Made by a program: the position numbers and the translations under genes | Shown here: positions 1-9,319 of the stretch, in pieces | How the letters are laid out: the number at the start of each line of letters is the position of its first letter | Position numbering within the stretch: position 1 is the first letter of the stretch | The notes under the pieces: model-generated | Told to the model about the DNA's origin: nothing | What the model saw: the letters and a program-made list of their open reading frames with translations, nothing else | Database searches by the model: none | Source: Olivibacter sp. SDN3 | GTDB taxonomy: Bacteria; Bacteroidota; Bacteroidia; Sphingobacteriales; Sphingobacteriaceae | Assembly: GCF_014334135.1 (NCBI RefSeq) | Contig: NZ_CP060497.1 | Span: forward strand, 1,054,001-1,118,000 | Length of the DNA stretch: 64,000 nt | Reading direction: 5' to 3'

Positions 1-673
1 CCTGATAGTTTCGCATTTCCTCGGCTTTATTATTCACGAGATCACCCGTAAAAAAAACAACTTCAGGTTTTTCTGCCAAAAGCATGTCTATTCCCCCCAA
101 TACCGCCTTTTTATTATAAAAGCTGCCAGAGTGAATATCTGATAATTGCCCGATTTTTATACCATGAAAGGCTTTCGGTAAGTTAGGTAGATACAGCTTT
201 TGCCTTCTCACTTGATAATCGTAACCACCTACCGCAATTCCCCAACTTAGCGTTGCAAAGGGTACCGATGCTACAACAATTCCGGCACGCGTTATAAATT
301 GCGATCTGCTAATAGTATTAGCGTCAAGCTCCTGCTGACGAACCTCCTTGCCCGGTTTCTTTATTACGCTTATAACTCTTCTACGGACCCAAACACTCCC
401 CCTCCTAATTTCATCTATCAGCAATACAAGGACATAGACAGCCTTACTGGTGAAAGTAAGAAAAAATGCAACCAATATAACCGATCGTAACATTAACGGT
501 ATATTCAAAAGAATGCTAGCAATAACGCCAAAAAACAAGGCTATATTGTAGGTCCACCACAACGATTTGAACAGCTTGCTCTTAACCCATTTTATGCTGC
601 TTTTCTGTAGCGCATAATAAATATAAAAATCTATTAAAAGGAGTATAAAAACATTTAATAGAATAAGTCTCAT
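1..673 (-). CDS. Membrane-anchored metallophosphoesterase (3' end outside window)
   Basis: Reading leftwards from an ATG at 673 gives 224 codons that stay open to the window edge, so the C-terminal part is missing. Residues 1-88 contain about three hydrophobic segments, followed by a basic linker and a further hydrophobic stretch near 131-148. The calcineurin-like phosphoesterase fold then begins: GQLSDIH (metal ligands D179 and H181) and FFTGDLVNN (G210-D211). The later NH and HxH motifs lie beyond the edge. The gene starts 30 nt after the hemH stop, so it is probably co-transcribed with hemH. The fold is clear. The substrate is not; membrane-attached relatives include UDP-diacylglucosamine hydrolase-like and uncharacterised enzymes. 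Confidence 0.85.
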   Translation of the reverse strand, partial: MRLILLNVFILLLIDFYIYYALQKSSIKWVKSKLFKSLWWTYNIALFFGVIASILLNIPLMLRSVILVAFFLTFTSKAVYVLVLLIDEIRRGSVWVRRRVISVIKKPGKEVRQQELDANTISRSQFITRAGIVVASVPFATLSWGIAVGGYDYQVRRQKLYLPNLPKAFHGIKIGQLSDIHSGSFYNKKAVLGGIDMLLAEKPEVVFFTGDLVNNKAEEMRNYQ

Positions 674-703
674 AACACAAAAAAGAAATTACTTTCCCTC
701 ATT

Positions 704-1768
704 TTATGGATATACTGCCTGCTTAGTTTGAGGATGTACAGTGGCATCATAAGCATATACCATTTGTTTAAGGGCTTCGATCCATTTAGGGTGATCATTT
801 AGACTTGGAACAAGCTCTACATGCTCTCCACCCAACTTTTTAAATTCTTCGCCGTATTCAACAGTAACTTCATACAACGTTTCCAAGCAATCTGCGACAA
901 ATGCCGGACATAAAACCAACAGTCTCTTTGTATTTTTTTTTGCCAAATCTTCTAGGACGTCACTGGTATAAGGTTGAATCCAAGGTTCTTTTCCAAGTCT
1001 TGACTGAAAACAAACGGTAAACTTTCCTTGATCCAAATTGAGCTTTGCAGCTATAAGTCTCGCTGTTTCATAACACTGTGCTACGTAACAAAATTTATTG
1101 GCTGAATTTATTTCGTATTTACATGTAGAAGCTTCACAACGGTGTTCACCAGAATTATTTATTTCTTTCATCTGCCTTTCAGGGAGGCCGTGGAAGCTAA
1201 AAAGCACGTGATCAAAAGAGGCTGGAGTTTTGCTTTCAGCATTTTCCGCAAAAGCCGCTATCATGAGATCATTATCATAGAATTGATTAACGATAGAAAT
1301 TCGTGGAAAGGTATGCCATTTTCGCATCAAGCCCATTGTTTTTTCAATGACAGAGCCAGTACTTGCGGATGCATACTGCGGAAACAGCGGAATAACTATA
1401 ATACTGTCCACCATAGCTGCCCTAAGTCTTTCCAAGGCATCCTCAATGGATGGTTTTTGATAGCGCATGGCCAGTTCTACCTGGTAATCATCTCCCAACT
1501 CTTCCTTTAACAAAGCTGTTTGTATCTCACTGATGTGTAAAAGAGGTGACCCAGTATCGGAATCCCAGATCTCACTATAAAGTTTAGCTGTCTTTGGACT
1601 ACGGAAGGGCACTATAGCTCCACGCACAAGCAAATTACGCTGAATAACCCCAACGTCAATCACCCTACCATCCATAAGAAACTCATCTAGATACCTTCTA
1701 ACATCCGAAACTTTCGGACTATCAGGAGTTCCTAAATTAATCAGCAATACGCCTTTTTTAGTTTTCAT
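704..1768 (-). CDS. hemH: Ferrochelatase
   Basis: This is the last enzyme of protoheme synthesis, inserting Fe2+ into protoporphyrin IX. The 354 residues match the usual bacterial length. Visible family motifs are the N-terminal LINLGTPDSP, PLFPQYASASTGS (residues 127-139), SFHGLP at 191-196 with the catalytic His193, and CPAFVADCLET at 287-297. Four cysteines fall in the segment 211-232 (C211, C216, C227, C232). Some ferrochelatases carry a 2Fe-2S cluster, but usually with other cysteine positions, so this is only noted. The gene is followed closely by the metallophosphoesterase. A TATCTTTG box about 85 nt upstream is a likely promoter. Confidence 0.96.
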   Translation of the reverse strand: MKTKKGVLLINLGTPDSPKVSDVRRYLDEFLMDGRVIDVGVIQRNLLVRGAIVPFRSPKTAKLYSEIWDSDTGSPLLHISEIQTALLKEELGDDYQVELAMRYQKPSIEDALERLRAAMVDSIIVIPLFPQYASASTGSVIEKTMGLMRKWHTFPRISIVNQFYDNDLMIAAFAENAESKTPASFDHVLFSFHGLPERQMKEINNSGEHRCEASTCKYEINSANKFCYVAQCYETARLIAAKLNLDQGKFTVCFQSRLGKEPWIQPYTSDVLEDLAKKNTKRLLVLCPAFVADCLETLYEVTVEYGEEFKKLGGEHVELVPSLNDHPKWIEALKQMVYAYDATVHPQTKQAVYP

Positions 1769-1852
1769 TAATAACCAAATCTTTTAAAAATGTTCGATAC
1801 GCCGCATTCCACATATGTTTATAAAAAAAGCCATATCTCCTGCAAAGATAAG

Positions 1853-1860
1853 CAATTGTA
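1853..1860 (-). promoter_or_regulatory. Bacteroidota -7 box upstream of hemH
   Basis: On the minus strand this reads TATCTTTG, a full match to the Bacteroidota TAnnTTTG element. It would start transcription about 78 nt before the hemH ATG. No TTG was found at the ideal upstream spacing. Confidence 0.45.
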
Positions 1861-1922
1861 CGTTGACTGATTTGAATCTTTAATAATGTGAGGTTTACAT
1901 GATACAACAACCTACTTCTTAT

Positions 1923-2771
1923 TCAGAACATTTCCAATGCGTCTTTCACTGCTTGCATCAACCACATAGGAGTGGACGTTGCCCCACAGATGCCAACCGT
2001 TTCATTAGCGTTGAACATACTTGGTGATAATTCTTTAGAATCTGATATAAAATAGCTGTTTGGGTTATGCTGAAGACACACATTAAACAATACCTTACCA
2101 TTGGAGGATTTTTTCCCTGAGACAAAAACAATTTTATCATATTGTTTCGCAAAACCCGCAAGGTCTTCATACCTATTGGAAACCTGCCTGCAAATCGTAT
2201 CATTTGCCTTCACTTCATACCCCCTTTTCAGCAGCTCTTCTTTGATGCTATAAAACTTTTCCGTGCTTTTAGTGGTCTGACTATATAAAGTAAATTTATC
2301 AGGCAGTTCAACGTCCTCTAATTCCGCTATATCCTGAAAAACAATTGCTTCATTATTAGTTTGCCCTTGCAGTCCAATAACTTCAGCATGACCATGTTTA
2401 CCGAAAATCAAGATTTTTTCTTTTTCGTCATAGGATGTTTTTATTCTGTTCTGGAGTTTTAGAACCACCGGGCATGAAGCATCTATCAAGGTAATATTAT
2501 TTTCCAATGCAATGCGATAGGTTTCAGGCGACTCTCCGTGTGCTCTAATTAACACTTTTTCATTGCTGAGAGTAGGCAGATCTTCATGGGAGATTATCCT
2601 TAAGCCTTTAGCTCTTAAACGACTTACTTCTTCGTCATTATGCACAATATCGCCTAAACAATATAAATAGCCGTCATTTTCTAAAATTTCTTCGGCCATA
2701 TCGATTGCATAAACCACTCCAAAGCAAAAGCCAGAGTCCTTATCAATGGCAACCTGCAGATTCTGTCCCAT
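1923..2771 (-). CDS. ispH: 4-hydroxy-3-methylbut-2-enyl diphosphate reductase
   Basis: This is the last step of the MEP isoprenoid pathway, reductive dehydroxylation of HMBPP to IPP and DMAPP by an Fe-S enzyme. All three cluster cysteines are present: C16 in GFCFGVV, C100 in DASCPVV and C194 in DTICRQVSNR. The substrate-site histidines are in IVHNDEE (H44), RAHGE (H78) and KHGHAE (H126/H128). The 282 residues are normal for the family. The gene is 59 nt downstream of the carboxypeptidase gene. A TAACTTTG box ends only 4 nt before the ATG, which suggests a leaderless or nearly leaderless mRNA. Confidence 0.96.
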   Translation of the reverse strand: MGQNLQVAIDKDSGFCFGVVYAIDMAEEILENDGYLYCLGDIVHNDEEVSRLRAKGLRIISHEDLPTLSNEKVLIRAHGESPETYRIALENNITLIDASCPVVLKLQNRIKTSYDEKEKILIFGKHGHAEVIGLQGQTNNEAIVFQDIAELEDVELPDKFTLYSQTTKSTEKFYSIKEELLKRGYEVKANDTICRQVSNRYEDLAGFAKQYDKIVFVSGKKSSNGKVLFNVCLQHNPNSYFISDSKELSPSMFNANETVGICGATSTPMWLMQAVKDALEMF

Positions 2772-2775
2772 AATG

Positions 2776-2783
2776 CAAAGTTA
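2776..2783 (-). promoter_or_regulatory. -7 box immediately before ispH (leaderless arrangement)
   Basis: The minus strand reads TAACTTTG, followed by CATT and then the ispH ATG. With the usual start 5-7 nt after this element, transcription would begin at or next to the ATG. Confidence 0.45.
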
Positions 2784-2830
2784 AGGTTTTATTTACTAAA
2801 AACTTAACACCTTAAATTAAAGCATTTTCT

Positions 2831-4267
2831 TCATTTCAAGGTATTAAGCAGCTTAAACATTTTTTGTCGCATATTATAAGCTGTCCCCTCATAATTATTA
2901 ACGAGCAAACTAAACACCAATTCAGTACCCAACGCATTTTTATGATATCCTGTATACCCTAGTACTCCGCCAATCGTACCACTTTTCATACGCATACCAT
3001 TATAAGTTGGAAAGCTTTTGTAATAGCTATCAAACCAAGATTCTTTCTTCGCGGAAGCTAGAATACGTGCCATAGCATCAGTAGTGACCCTATTTTCGGG
3101 TGAAAGGCCGCTACCATCCAAAATACGCAGGGCTCCTTTCGGAATACCTAATCTGCTTGCCCAAAAATCGCTTAACAACTGGGCTGCGTTTTCTGTATCA
3201 ATATTCTTACCCTGTTTAATAGCCATTGTTTTCAAGAATGATTCGCCATATAAATTGATACTTTTCTGATTAAACCAATACACCAATTCTTTTAACGCAG
3301 GAGAGTTATGCGTGATTAACAGCTTGCCTTCCGATATCTTAATTTTACCCGAAAGGCTTAACATCTTTGATGTTGTTGCAGGAACATTAACGGTAATACC
3401 TTGATCTTCTAAAGCCAGCTGTAGACGCAATGCGGCATCATAGGCCGCATCTGGCAACGCAGCCTGTATGTTTTTTTTCATATCAATACCATAGGTTCCC
3501 CGGAGGTAAATAATAGATGAATAGGGCGCAGCATAGGGATAAACCTTATCTCCAGACCCAGCCGCTCCTGTTGTCGACTCATTAACTACCTTTATATATG
3601 AAATATTTGGTTTGGTAGCAATCAATGTTGTAGTTTCTCCTACCCGACTCGCTGGGCGCAATTGAATATCCACTAAATTCTCGCGCCAGTTTAAACCAGA
3701 AGGCCCTGCTCCATAGTAGCTTCCCAAGTCTTGCCAAATCCACCGAGGGGCAGCTGTTTGTCCACCAAAAACAGCATCGTCGGCAATGATACTACCTTCG
3801 ATTTTTTTTATCCCCGCAGCCTTTATGGCGGCAGTCCACTGACCAAGCAGCAATGCTTCCCTCGTTGTTTCGAATCTGTTACTTGCCAACGACGGGTCTC
3901 CACTTCCACGAATAATAATATCTCCGAGAAGCACTCCGTCGTCACTGATTTTACCCGTGTGCAAGAGCTGCGTCTGATAACTATAGTCTGCCCCCAATAT
4001 ATGATAAGCTGCTGCAGAAGTAATCGTTTTCAATGTAGAAGCTGTAGCAAGCCCTAAAGCTTCATTCTTAGCGAAAACGGTTTCTCCGGTTTGCGCATTC
4101 AATACTGTAAATGAGACTGATGCATATTTTAGATCTTTATCCTGTTCAAACTGCTGATAGGCTGCAGCTACTTTTTTTTGAAGGGACTGACCAATGACTG
4201 GTTTATGGAGAACTACTAGCAATAAACCAAGCAAACAGCTACATTTTCTAATATCAAAACAAATCAT
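2831..4267 (-). CDS. dacB: D-alanyl-D-alanine carboxypeptidase/endopeptidase, PBP4 type
   Basis: This is a periplasmic serine peptidase of family S13 that trims D-Ala from, or cleaves cross-links in, peptidoglycan. Counting from the longest frame (start 4333), the triad motifs are STLK (99-102, nucleophile Ser99), SIN (358-360) and KSGT (450-453). I chose the ATG at 4267 (478 residues) because the sequence from there is a clean signal peptide: MICFDIRKCSC, a leucine-rich core, then VIGQS. The longer frame would add 22 residues with a second hydrophobic stretch. The usual large inserted domain lies between SxxK and SxN. The gene is divergent from the zinc protease gene, and ispH follows. Confidence 0.93.
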   Translation of the reverse strand: MICFDIRKCSCLLGLLLVVLHKPVIGQSLQKKVAAAYQQFEQDKDLKYASVSFTVLNAQTGETVFAKNEALGLATASTLKTITSAAAYHILGADYSYQTQLLHTGKISDDGVLLGDIIIRGSGDPSLASNRFETTREALLLGQWTAAIKAAGIKKIEGSIIADDAVFGGQTAAPRWIWQDLGSYYGAGPSGLNWRENLVDIQLRPASRVGETTTLIATKPNISYIKVVNESTTGAAGSGDKVYPYAAPYSSIIYLRGTYGIDMKKNIQAALPDAAYDAALRLQLALEDQGITVNVPATTSKMLSLSGKIKISEGKLLITHNSPALKELVYWFNQKSINLYGESFLKTMAIKQGKNIDTENAAQLLSDFWASRLGIPKGALRILDGSGLSPENRVTTDAMARILASAKKESWFDSYYKSFPTYNGMRMKSGTIGGVLGYTGYHKNALGTELVFSLLVNNYEGTAYNMRQKMFKLLNTLK

Positions 4268-4417
4268 AAACAACGAATTTACACGAACGGCCAATATCCA
4301 TATTTTTTTTACAAAAAACACGGTCATAACCATCCATTTCTACCTAAAAAATGACATTTTTGTAGAAAAAATACATCAACCTCAAAAACCATATCTATTC
4401 ACACGCTATAAAACCAT

Positions 4418-6952
4418 ATGCTTAAACAACAATTTATTCTTTTAGGATTAGGTCTATCACTATTAATATCCCTAAACAGCTTTGCCCAACACCGCAAAAT
4501 ACCAAAACGAAAGCCAGCAAAAACAACAATTGCAGACGACAGTACAAGGAAAGCTCCCGAAAAAAAAGAACCAAAAAAAGAACCAAAAAAATTTGAGGAC
4601 TTTCTGAAAAAAGACAGCAAAAGCAACGTAGGCCTTTTTACCATACACCATCAAGAAGAAAAGTATTATTTTGAGATTCCAGACAGTCTTTTGGAACGTG
4701 ACCTACTCGTAGTCAATCGAATTACTAAGTCAGGTGCTGATCTGAGAACAGGAATGAGTGGTTATGCAGGAGACCAGATAAACAAAAACGTTATCCGCTT
4801 TGAAAAAGGGCCTAGAAATAAAATATTTTTACGTAAGATCTCCTTTTCCGAGCGTTCCTCAGACAGCACACAGGCCATGTACCGTGCTGTCATGAATTCA
4901 AATATCCAGCCTATTGCAGGAAGTTTTGATATTGTTGCATTTTCGAAAGACTCCGCCGGCTCAGTGATAGATATGACCGGCTTCATTAATGGCGATAACG
5001 ATATTCTCTTTTTTGCCCCTTATTACAAAAGCACGCTAAGACTCGGAAATTTACAGGCAGATAAATCATATATTTCCAGTATTCGTACCTACCCCATGAA
5101 CACGGAAGTTAGCACTGTCAAAACATACGGAAGAACTCCTCCTCCCGGAACCAGTGGACCCACAGCCGCGCAATTGGGCTCGGGCACAGCAACATTGGAG
5201 TTGAACACCTCGTTGGTCCTTTTACCTAGAGAGCCTATGCAAGCACGTTATTTCGATTCAAGAGTAGGCTATTTCACGGTGAAGTATACGGACTTTGATT
5301 TGAATCCTCAAGGTGTTAAAACGCAATCCCTTATTACCCGTTGGCGTTTAGAGCCAAAAGAAGAAGACCTAGAAAGGTATAAAAGGGGCGAGCCTGTGGA
5401 ACCAATAAAACCAATTGTTTATTATATAGACCCTGCAACCCCCGAAAAATGGGTCCCTTATCTTATTGCCGGCGTAAACGATTGGCAGTCGGCCTTCGAA
5501 CAAGCTGGTTTTAAGAATGCCATAGTTGCAAAACGCGCACCAACACCTGAAGAAGACCCGGAATGGTCACTGGAAGACGCCCGCTATTCAGCCATTGTAT
5601 ACAAACCTTCCACTATACCTAATGCCAGTGGTCCACACGTGAATGATCCTCGAAGCGGGGAAATTCTTGAGAGCCATATCAACTGGTATCACAATGTAAT
5701 GTACCTCTTACGAAACTGGTATTTTGTGCAGGCTTCACCTAATGACGAACGCGCCAGAAAAATGCAATTCGACGACGAACTTATGGGAGAGCTTATTCGT
5801 TTTGTATCTTCCCATGAAGTAGGACATACACTTGGGTTACGGCATAATTTCGGGTCAAGTTCTGCATATCCCGTAGAGAAGCTTCGTGACGCAAAATGGG
5901 TCAAGGAGCACGGTCATGCCGCTTCTATTATGGACTACGCCCGATTCAACTACGTTGCCCAGCCAGGTGATGGCATATCTGGCAAAGATCTGTATCCAAA
6001 AATCAACTATTATGACAAGTGGGCAATTGAATGGGGCTACAAATTGATTCCTGAAGCTCACCATGCGGCACAAGAAACCCCCATACTCAATCAATGGGTA
6101 CTTGGAAAGGCTGACGATCCAAAATACTGGTTTGGAACCGAGAGCAACCCCAATGATCCACGCTCGCAGAATGAAGATTTAGGAGACGACGCGATGCAAG
6201 CAAGTACCTATGGTATTAAAAACCTCCGATTTATTCTTCCTAATTTAAAGAAGTGGACAAGCGAACCAAATAAAGACTATGAAAATCTCGGGACAATGTA
6301 TGGCGAGCTCATCAATCAATTTGGAAGGTACGCCGGCCATGTAGCAAAAAATGTCGGAGGAATTTATGAAACGCCGAAAACAATTGAACAATCGGGAACC
6401 GTTTACGAACATGTATCTAAAAACAAACAGCACAAAGCGATGCTCTTCCTGTCAACGGAAATATTTGATGCTCCAAAATGGCTAATTAATTATGAGATCG
6501 GCAACCTGAGTGGCTCTGATCCTATTGAATTGATCGGTAAGGTTCAAAAAAGCACTTTAGACCGTATATTATCAACACGCACCTTAAGCAACCTTATTCA
6601 AGCTGAAGTACAAGAAGGTAGCAGGGCTTATACAATAAAGGATTTATTCACCGATTTCGACGCCGGCATTTGGAGCGAGCTCAATAGTAAGAAGGCAATA
6701 GATGTTTATAAAAGAAATCTTCAGAAACATTATGTAAACAATCTAATAAAACTCCTATCTCCTCCAACAAACGGAGAATCCTCTGCTGACCCTACAAAAT
6801 CGGATGTATCGAGTGTTGCTAGGGGACAGCTCATCAGTCTTCAAAAAAATATCAGTGGTGCAATCACCGGAACGACAGATACGTTAAGCAAATATCATTT
6901 ACAAGACCTATCAGAAAGGATAAGAATAACACTCCAACCGGGTAGTAAATAG
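4418..6952 (+). CDS. Secreted zinc-dependent metalloprotease (DUF5117/DUF5118/DUF4953 architecture)
   Basis: The 844-residue protein begins with a signal peptide (MLKQQFILLGLGLSLLISLNSFAQ region) and a lysine-rich, probably disordered segment to about residue 65. The N-terminal and central parts resemble the DUF5118/DUF5117 domains seen in Bacteroidota proteases. The catalytic core has the metzincin-type zinc motif HEVGHTLGLRH, with H466, E467, H470 and H476. A SIMDYARFNY segment (about 504-513) provides the Met-turn. The C-terminal 300 residues are the DUF4953-like helical part. It probably acts in the periplasm or outside the cell; its substrate is unknown. It is transcribed alone and ends at a strong bidirectional terminator. 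Confidence 0.88.
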   Translation: MLKQQFILLGLGLSLLISLNSFAQHRKIPKRKPAKTTIADDSTRKAPEKKEPKKEPKKFEDFLKKDSKSNVGLFTIHHQEEKYYFEIPDSLLERDLLVVNRITKSGADLRTGMSGYAGDQINKNVIRFEKGPRNKIFLRKISFSERSSDSTQAMYRAVMNSNIQPIAGSFDIVAFSKDSAGSVIDMTGFINGDNDILFFAPYYKSTLRLGNLQADKSYISSIRTYPMNTEVSTVKTYGRTPPPGTSGPTAAQLGSGTATLELNTSLVLLPREPMQARYFDSRVGYFTVKYTDFDLNPQGVKTQSLITRWRLEPKEEDLERYKRGEPVEPIKPIVYYIDPATPEKWVPYLIAGVNDWQSAFEQAGFKNAIVAKRAPTPEEDPEWSLEDARYSAIVYKPSTIPNASGPHVNDPRSGEILESHINWYHNVMYLLRNWYFVQASPNDERARKMQFDDELMGELIRFVSSHEVGHTLGLRHNFGSSSAYPVEKLRDAKWVKEHGHAASIMDYARFNYVAQPGDGISGKDLYPKINYYDKWAIEWGYKLIPEAHHAAQETPILNQWVLGKADDPKYWFGTESNPNDPRSQNEDLGDDAMQASTYGIKNLRFILPNLKKWTSEPNKDYENLGTMYGELINQFGRYAGHVAKNVGGIYETPKTIEQSGTVYEHVSKNKQHKAMLFLSTEIFDAPKWLINYEIGNLSGSDPIELIGKVQKSTLDRILSTRTLSNLIQAEVQEGSRAYTIKDLFTDFDAGIWSELNSKKAIDVYKRNLQKHYVNNLIKLLSPPTNGESSADPTKSDVSSVARGQLISLQKNISGAITGTTDTLSKYHLQDLSERIRITLQPGSK

Positions 6953-6982
6953 TTAGTAGTTAAAGAGTTCGTATATTTAGTC

Positions 6983-7024
6983 AAATAAGAAGCCCACTTT
7001 TATACTAAACCGGGCTTCTTATTT
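6983..7024. terminator. Bidirectional terminator between convergent genes
   Basis: This is a perfect 13-bp inverted repeat: arms 6983-6995 and 7012-7024, the right arm reading GGGCTTCTTATTT, with a 16-nt loop. It serves the zinc protease gene on plus and the EEP-family gene on minus. Confidence 0.9.
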
Positions 7025-7032
7025 ATATGATT

Positions 7033-7839
7033 TTATTTATAGGCGAATTCTACGTATACCGGTAAGTGATCAGAAGCATAAGGTTCTTTAACAACCTCGT
7101 GCTTCACCGGTTTAAAGGCATCCTTTGGTTTATACATAATAAAATCGATCTCTCTATTAGGTTGCTTTTCCGGAATAGTAAAGGCTGCTACACCCGGAAC
7201 GCTACTTCTTTTGAAATGCTCGTCAAAATGGTTGATAACGTCGGATCCAGGCTTGGCATTAAAGTCCCCCCCTATGATGACAGGAAGTAAGGTATCTTTA
7301 AATTTTGCGGTTATAGCATTCGCCTGCAACATCCTATTTTCCTCCTTAAGATCCAAATGGGTGCAGGCAAACAGCAATGAATCACCATTGGCGGTTTCTA
7401 CTGTGATTACAGCCAGAACTCTTGGTTCTCCGCCGCTATTTTGATCCATTGGTAGTTTTAGGCTGTCGACCTTTAATATGGGAAATCTCGATAAGACAGC
7501 AATTCCATACGCGCCCCCCTCATAATCTATTCCCTTTACAAAAAAATGCTCCATTCCAGTTAATTTACCCAATTCAGCTGCTTGATCCAAGCTTTCACCC
7601 GACCGACGATTGTTAACATCAACCTCTTGTAAGGCAACAAGATCCGGTTGATAGCTGTTAATCACTTTGGCTATTGCTTGCATATCTATTAACTCTGGTT
7701 TAGAGGGTGGGTTTGCATGATGCATATTATACGTCATCACTTTCAAAGTATGTTGTTGGGCGTAACCGCATAATACCTGTAAGATTAGCAATAAAGAGAG
7801 CAAGCTTGTTCCAAAAAAAGTTTTGCTATTAGTTAACAT
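7033..7839 (-). CDS. Secreted endonuclease/exonuclease/phosphatase family protein
   Basis: This 268-residue protein has the EEP (DNase I-like) fold, which acts on phosphodiesters or phosphomonoesters with a divalent metal. Motifs from the chosen start are TYNMHH (N38), LQEVD (metal ligand E72), HLDL (H161), GGDFNAKP (D192, N194) and the C-terminal SDHLPV pair (D257, H258). I place the start at the ATG at 7839 because it opens a signal peptide ending in CGYAQQ. The frame continues upstream to 8004, but that extension is poorly hydrophobic and looks non-coding. Relatives include sphingomyelinase-like and nuclease proteins, so the substrate is open. Confidence 0.88.
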   Translation of the reverse strand: MLTNSKTFFGTSLLSLLLILQVLCGYAQQHTLKVMTYNMHHANPPSKPELIDMQAIAKVINSYQPDLVALQEVDVNNRRSGESLDQAAELGKLTGMEHFFVKGIDYEGGAYGIAVLSRFPILKVDSLKLPMDQNSGGEPRVLAVITVETANGDSLLFACTHLDLKEENRMLQANAITAKFKDTLLPVIIGGDFNAKPGSDVINHFDEHFKRSSVPGVAAFTIPEKQPNREIDFIMYKPKDAFKPVKHEVVKEPYASDHLPVYVEFAYK

Positions 7840-8024
7840 AATAATTTGTTTTACTATTGATATAATTTTAACCATCCTGTGAAATATATGGCAGCAGCTT
7901 ATTTTATCTGTATGTTCAAAATAAACCCTTATACTTCCTTCACAAGTTCTTCTGATCTTGTGAAAAAAATAAAATGGGGAAGGCGAACAGATCTCCTCCC
8001 CCATTAATTAACTGAATAACCGTT

Positions 8025-9014
8025 TTATACAAGTCCTTTTTCTACTAAATATTCCGCAATCTGTACGGCATTCGTAGCGGCTCCTTTTCGCAAATTATCA
8101 GCCACAACCCACAAATTCAGCGTTTTATCTTGACTTTCATCTCTACGGATACGACCCACGAATACTTCATCTTTTCCGTGCGCATCCTTTGGCATAGGAT
8201 ATTTTAAATTGGCAGGGTCATCCACTACAACAACTCCGCTTTGCGCTGCAAGTATTGCTTTTACCTCTTCTAGGTCAAAATCATTTTCAAATTCAATATT
8301 TATCGCTTCGGAGTGCCCCCCTATAACGGGTATACGCACGGTAGTTGCTGTCACGCGAATACGCTCATCACCCATAATTTTATTAGTTTCCTTGATCATC
8401 TTCATCTCCTCCTTTGTGTATCCGTTATCCTGAAAAACATCAATTTGAGGAATTACATTTAGGTCAATTGGATAGGGGTAAGCTTTCTCTCCAACCACGC
8501 CTGCACGCTCGTCGTTAAGCTGCTGAACCGCTTTCACACCAGTACCGGTGACCGATTGGTACGTCGAAACTACCACCCTTTTGATCTTATATTTTTCATG
8601 CAGGGGTTTCAATACAACAACCATCTGAATAGTAGAACAATTAGGATTTGCTATGATCTTATCTGCTTCTGTAAGAACAGATGCATTTACCTCAGGAACT
8701 ACTAATTTTTTTGTGGGATCCATCCGCCAAGCAGAAGAGTTATCGATTACGGTAATACCTGCCTCTGCAAACTTAGGGGCGTATTCTGTAGACGTTCCTC
8801 CTCCTGCCGAAAATAATGCTATATCAGGCTTTAATGTTATTGCTTCGCTGGGGGTTACCACTTTGTACATCTTCCCCTTGAATTCAATTTCCTTACCCTT
8901 ACTCTTTTCTGAGGCTACCGGAATTAATTCTGTAACGAGGAAATCGCGCTCTGCTAATACTTTTAACATCTCCGAGCCTACTAACCCGGTAGCGCCAACG
9001 ACTGCAATTTTCAT
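8025..9014 (-). CDS. asd: Aspartate-semialdehyde dehydrogenase
   Basis: This enzyme reduces L-aspartyl-4-phosphate to the semialdehyde, the branch point to lysine, diaminopimelate, threonine and methionine. The 329 residues start with MKIAVVGATGLVGSEM, the NADP-binding GxxGxxG loop. The catalytic cysteine is C126 in NPNCSTIQ, and the substrate-binding histidine is H234 in GGHSEAI. The frame runs 14 codons further upstream to 9056, but family alignment and the Rossmann start favour 9014. dapF, another diaminopimelate-pathway gene, lies far away at 57.8 kb. Confidence 0.96.
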   Translation of the reverse strand: MKIAVVGATGLVGSEMLKVLAERDFLVTELIPVASEKSKGKEIEFKGKMYKVVTPSEAITLKPDIALFSAGGGTSTEYAPKFAEAGITVIDNSSAWRMDPTKKLVVPEVNASVLTEADKIIANPNCSTIQMVVVLKPLHEKYKIKRVVVSTYQSVTGTGVKAVQQLNDERAGVVGEKAYPYPIDLNVIPQIDVFQDNGYTKEEMKMIKETNKIMGDERIRVTATTVRIPVIGGHSEAINIEFENDFDLEEVKAILAAQSGVVVVDDPANLKYPMPKDAHGKDEVFVGRIRRDESQDKTLNLWVVADNLRKGAATNAVQIAEYLVEKGLV

Positions 9015-9319
9015 TGATATAATTATTTTTTTAAAATGATGACGAAAACTACCCAAACTATTTCAGCGATTAAGCAGGTTTCATTGTTTTGTTTTTTGTT
9101 TTCAATTTTTTTATTGAACAAACGTTATAAACCTTCAAACATACAAAATTTCACGTAAAAATTTGAAAAAATAGAAGAATTAGCCCTTATACCTGTTCAT
9201 TTTGTTCATTCTTGACTAAAAGACTCTATGGGCGGGAAAGATTCCATTAACTTCCATATCTTCCCTTCTATTATCTATCTAATTCCACAGATGCAGTACA
9301 GATAACGATTAATCTAAAT
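9015..9319. other. Intergenic region between divergent asd and the lamin-tail protein gene
   Basis: This is about 300 bp of AT-rich sequence that must hold both divergent promoters. I see no clear TAnnTTTG box, no strong hairpin and no convincing small ORF. Confidence 0.5.

Noticed and set aside
211-232. 2Fe-2S cluster in ferrochelatase from the four clustered cysteines (residue numbers of the hemH product)
   Set aside because: Known cluster-bearing ferrochelatases have a different cysteine pattern including C-terminal positions; spacing here does not match, so no cluster is claimed.
1142-1510. 122-codon plus-strand ORF opposite hemH
   Set aside because: It is entirely antisense to a conserved enzyme gene and shows no start context or domain; the same applies to the other antisense frames over SusC, SusD, ligase and helicase genes.
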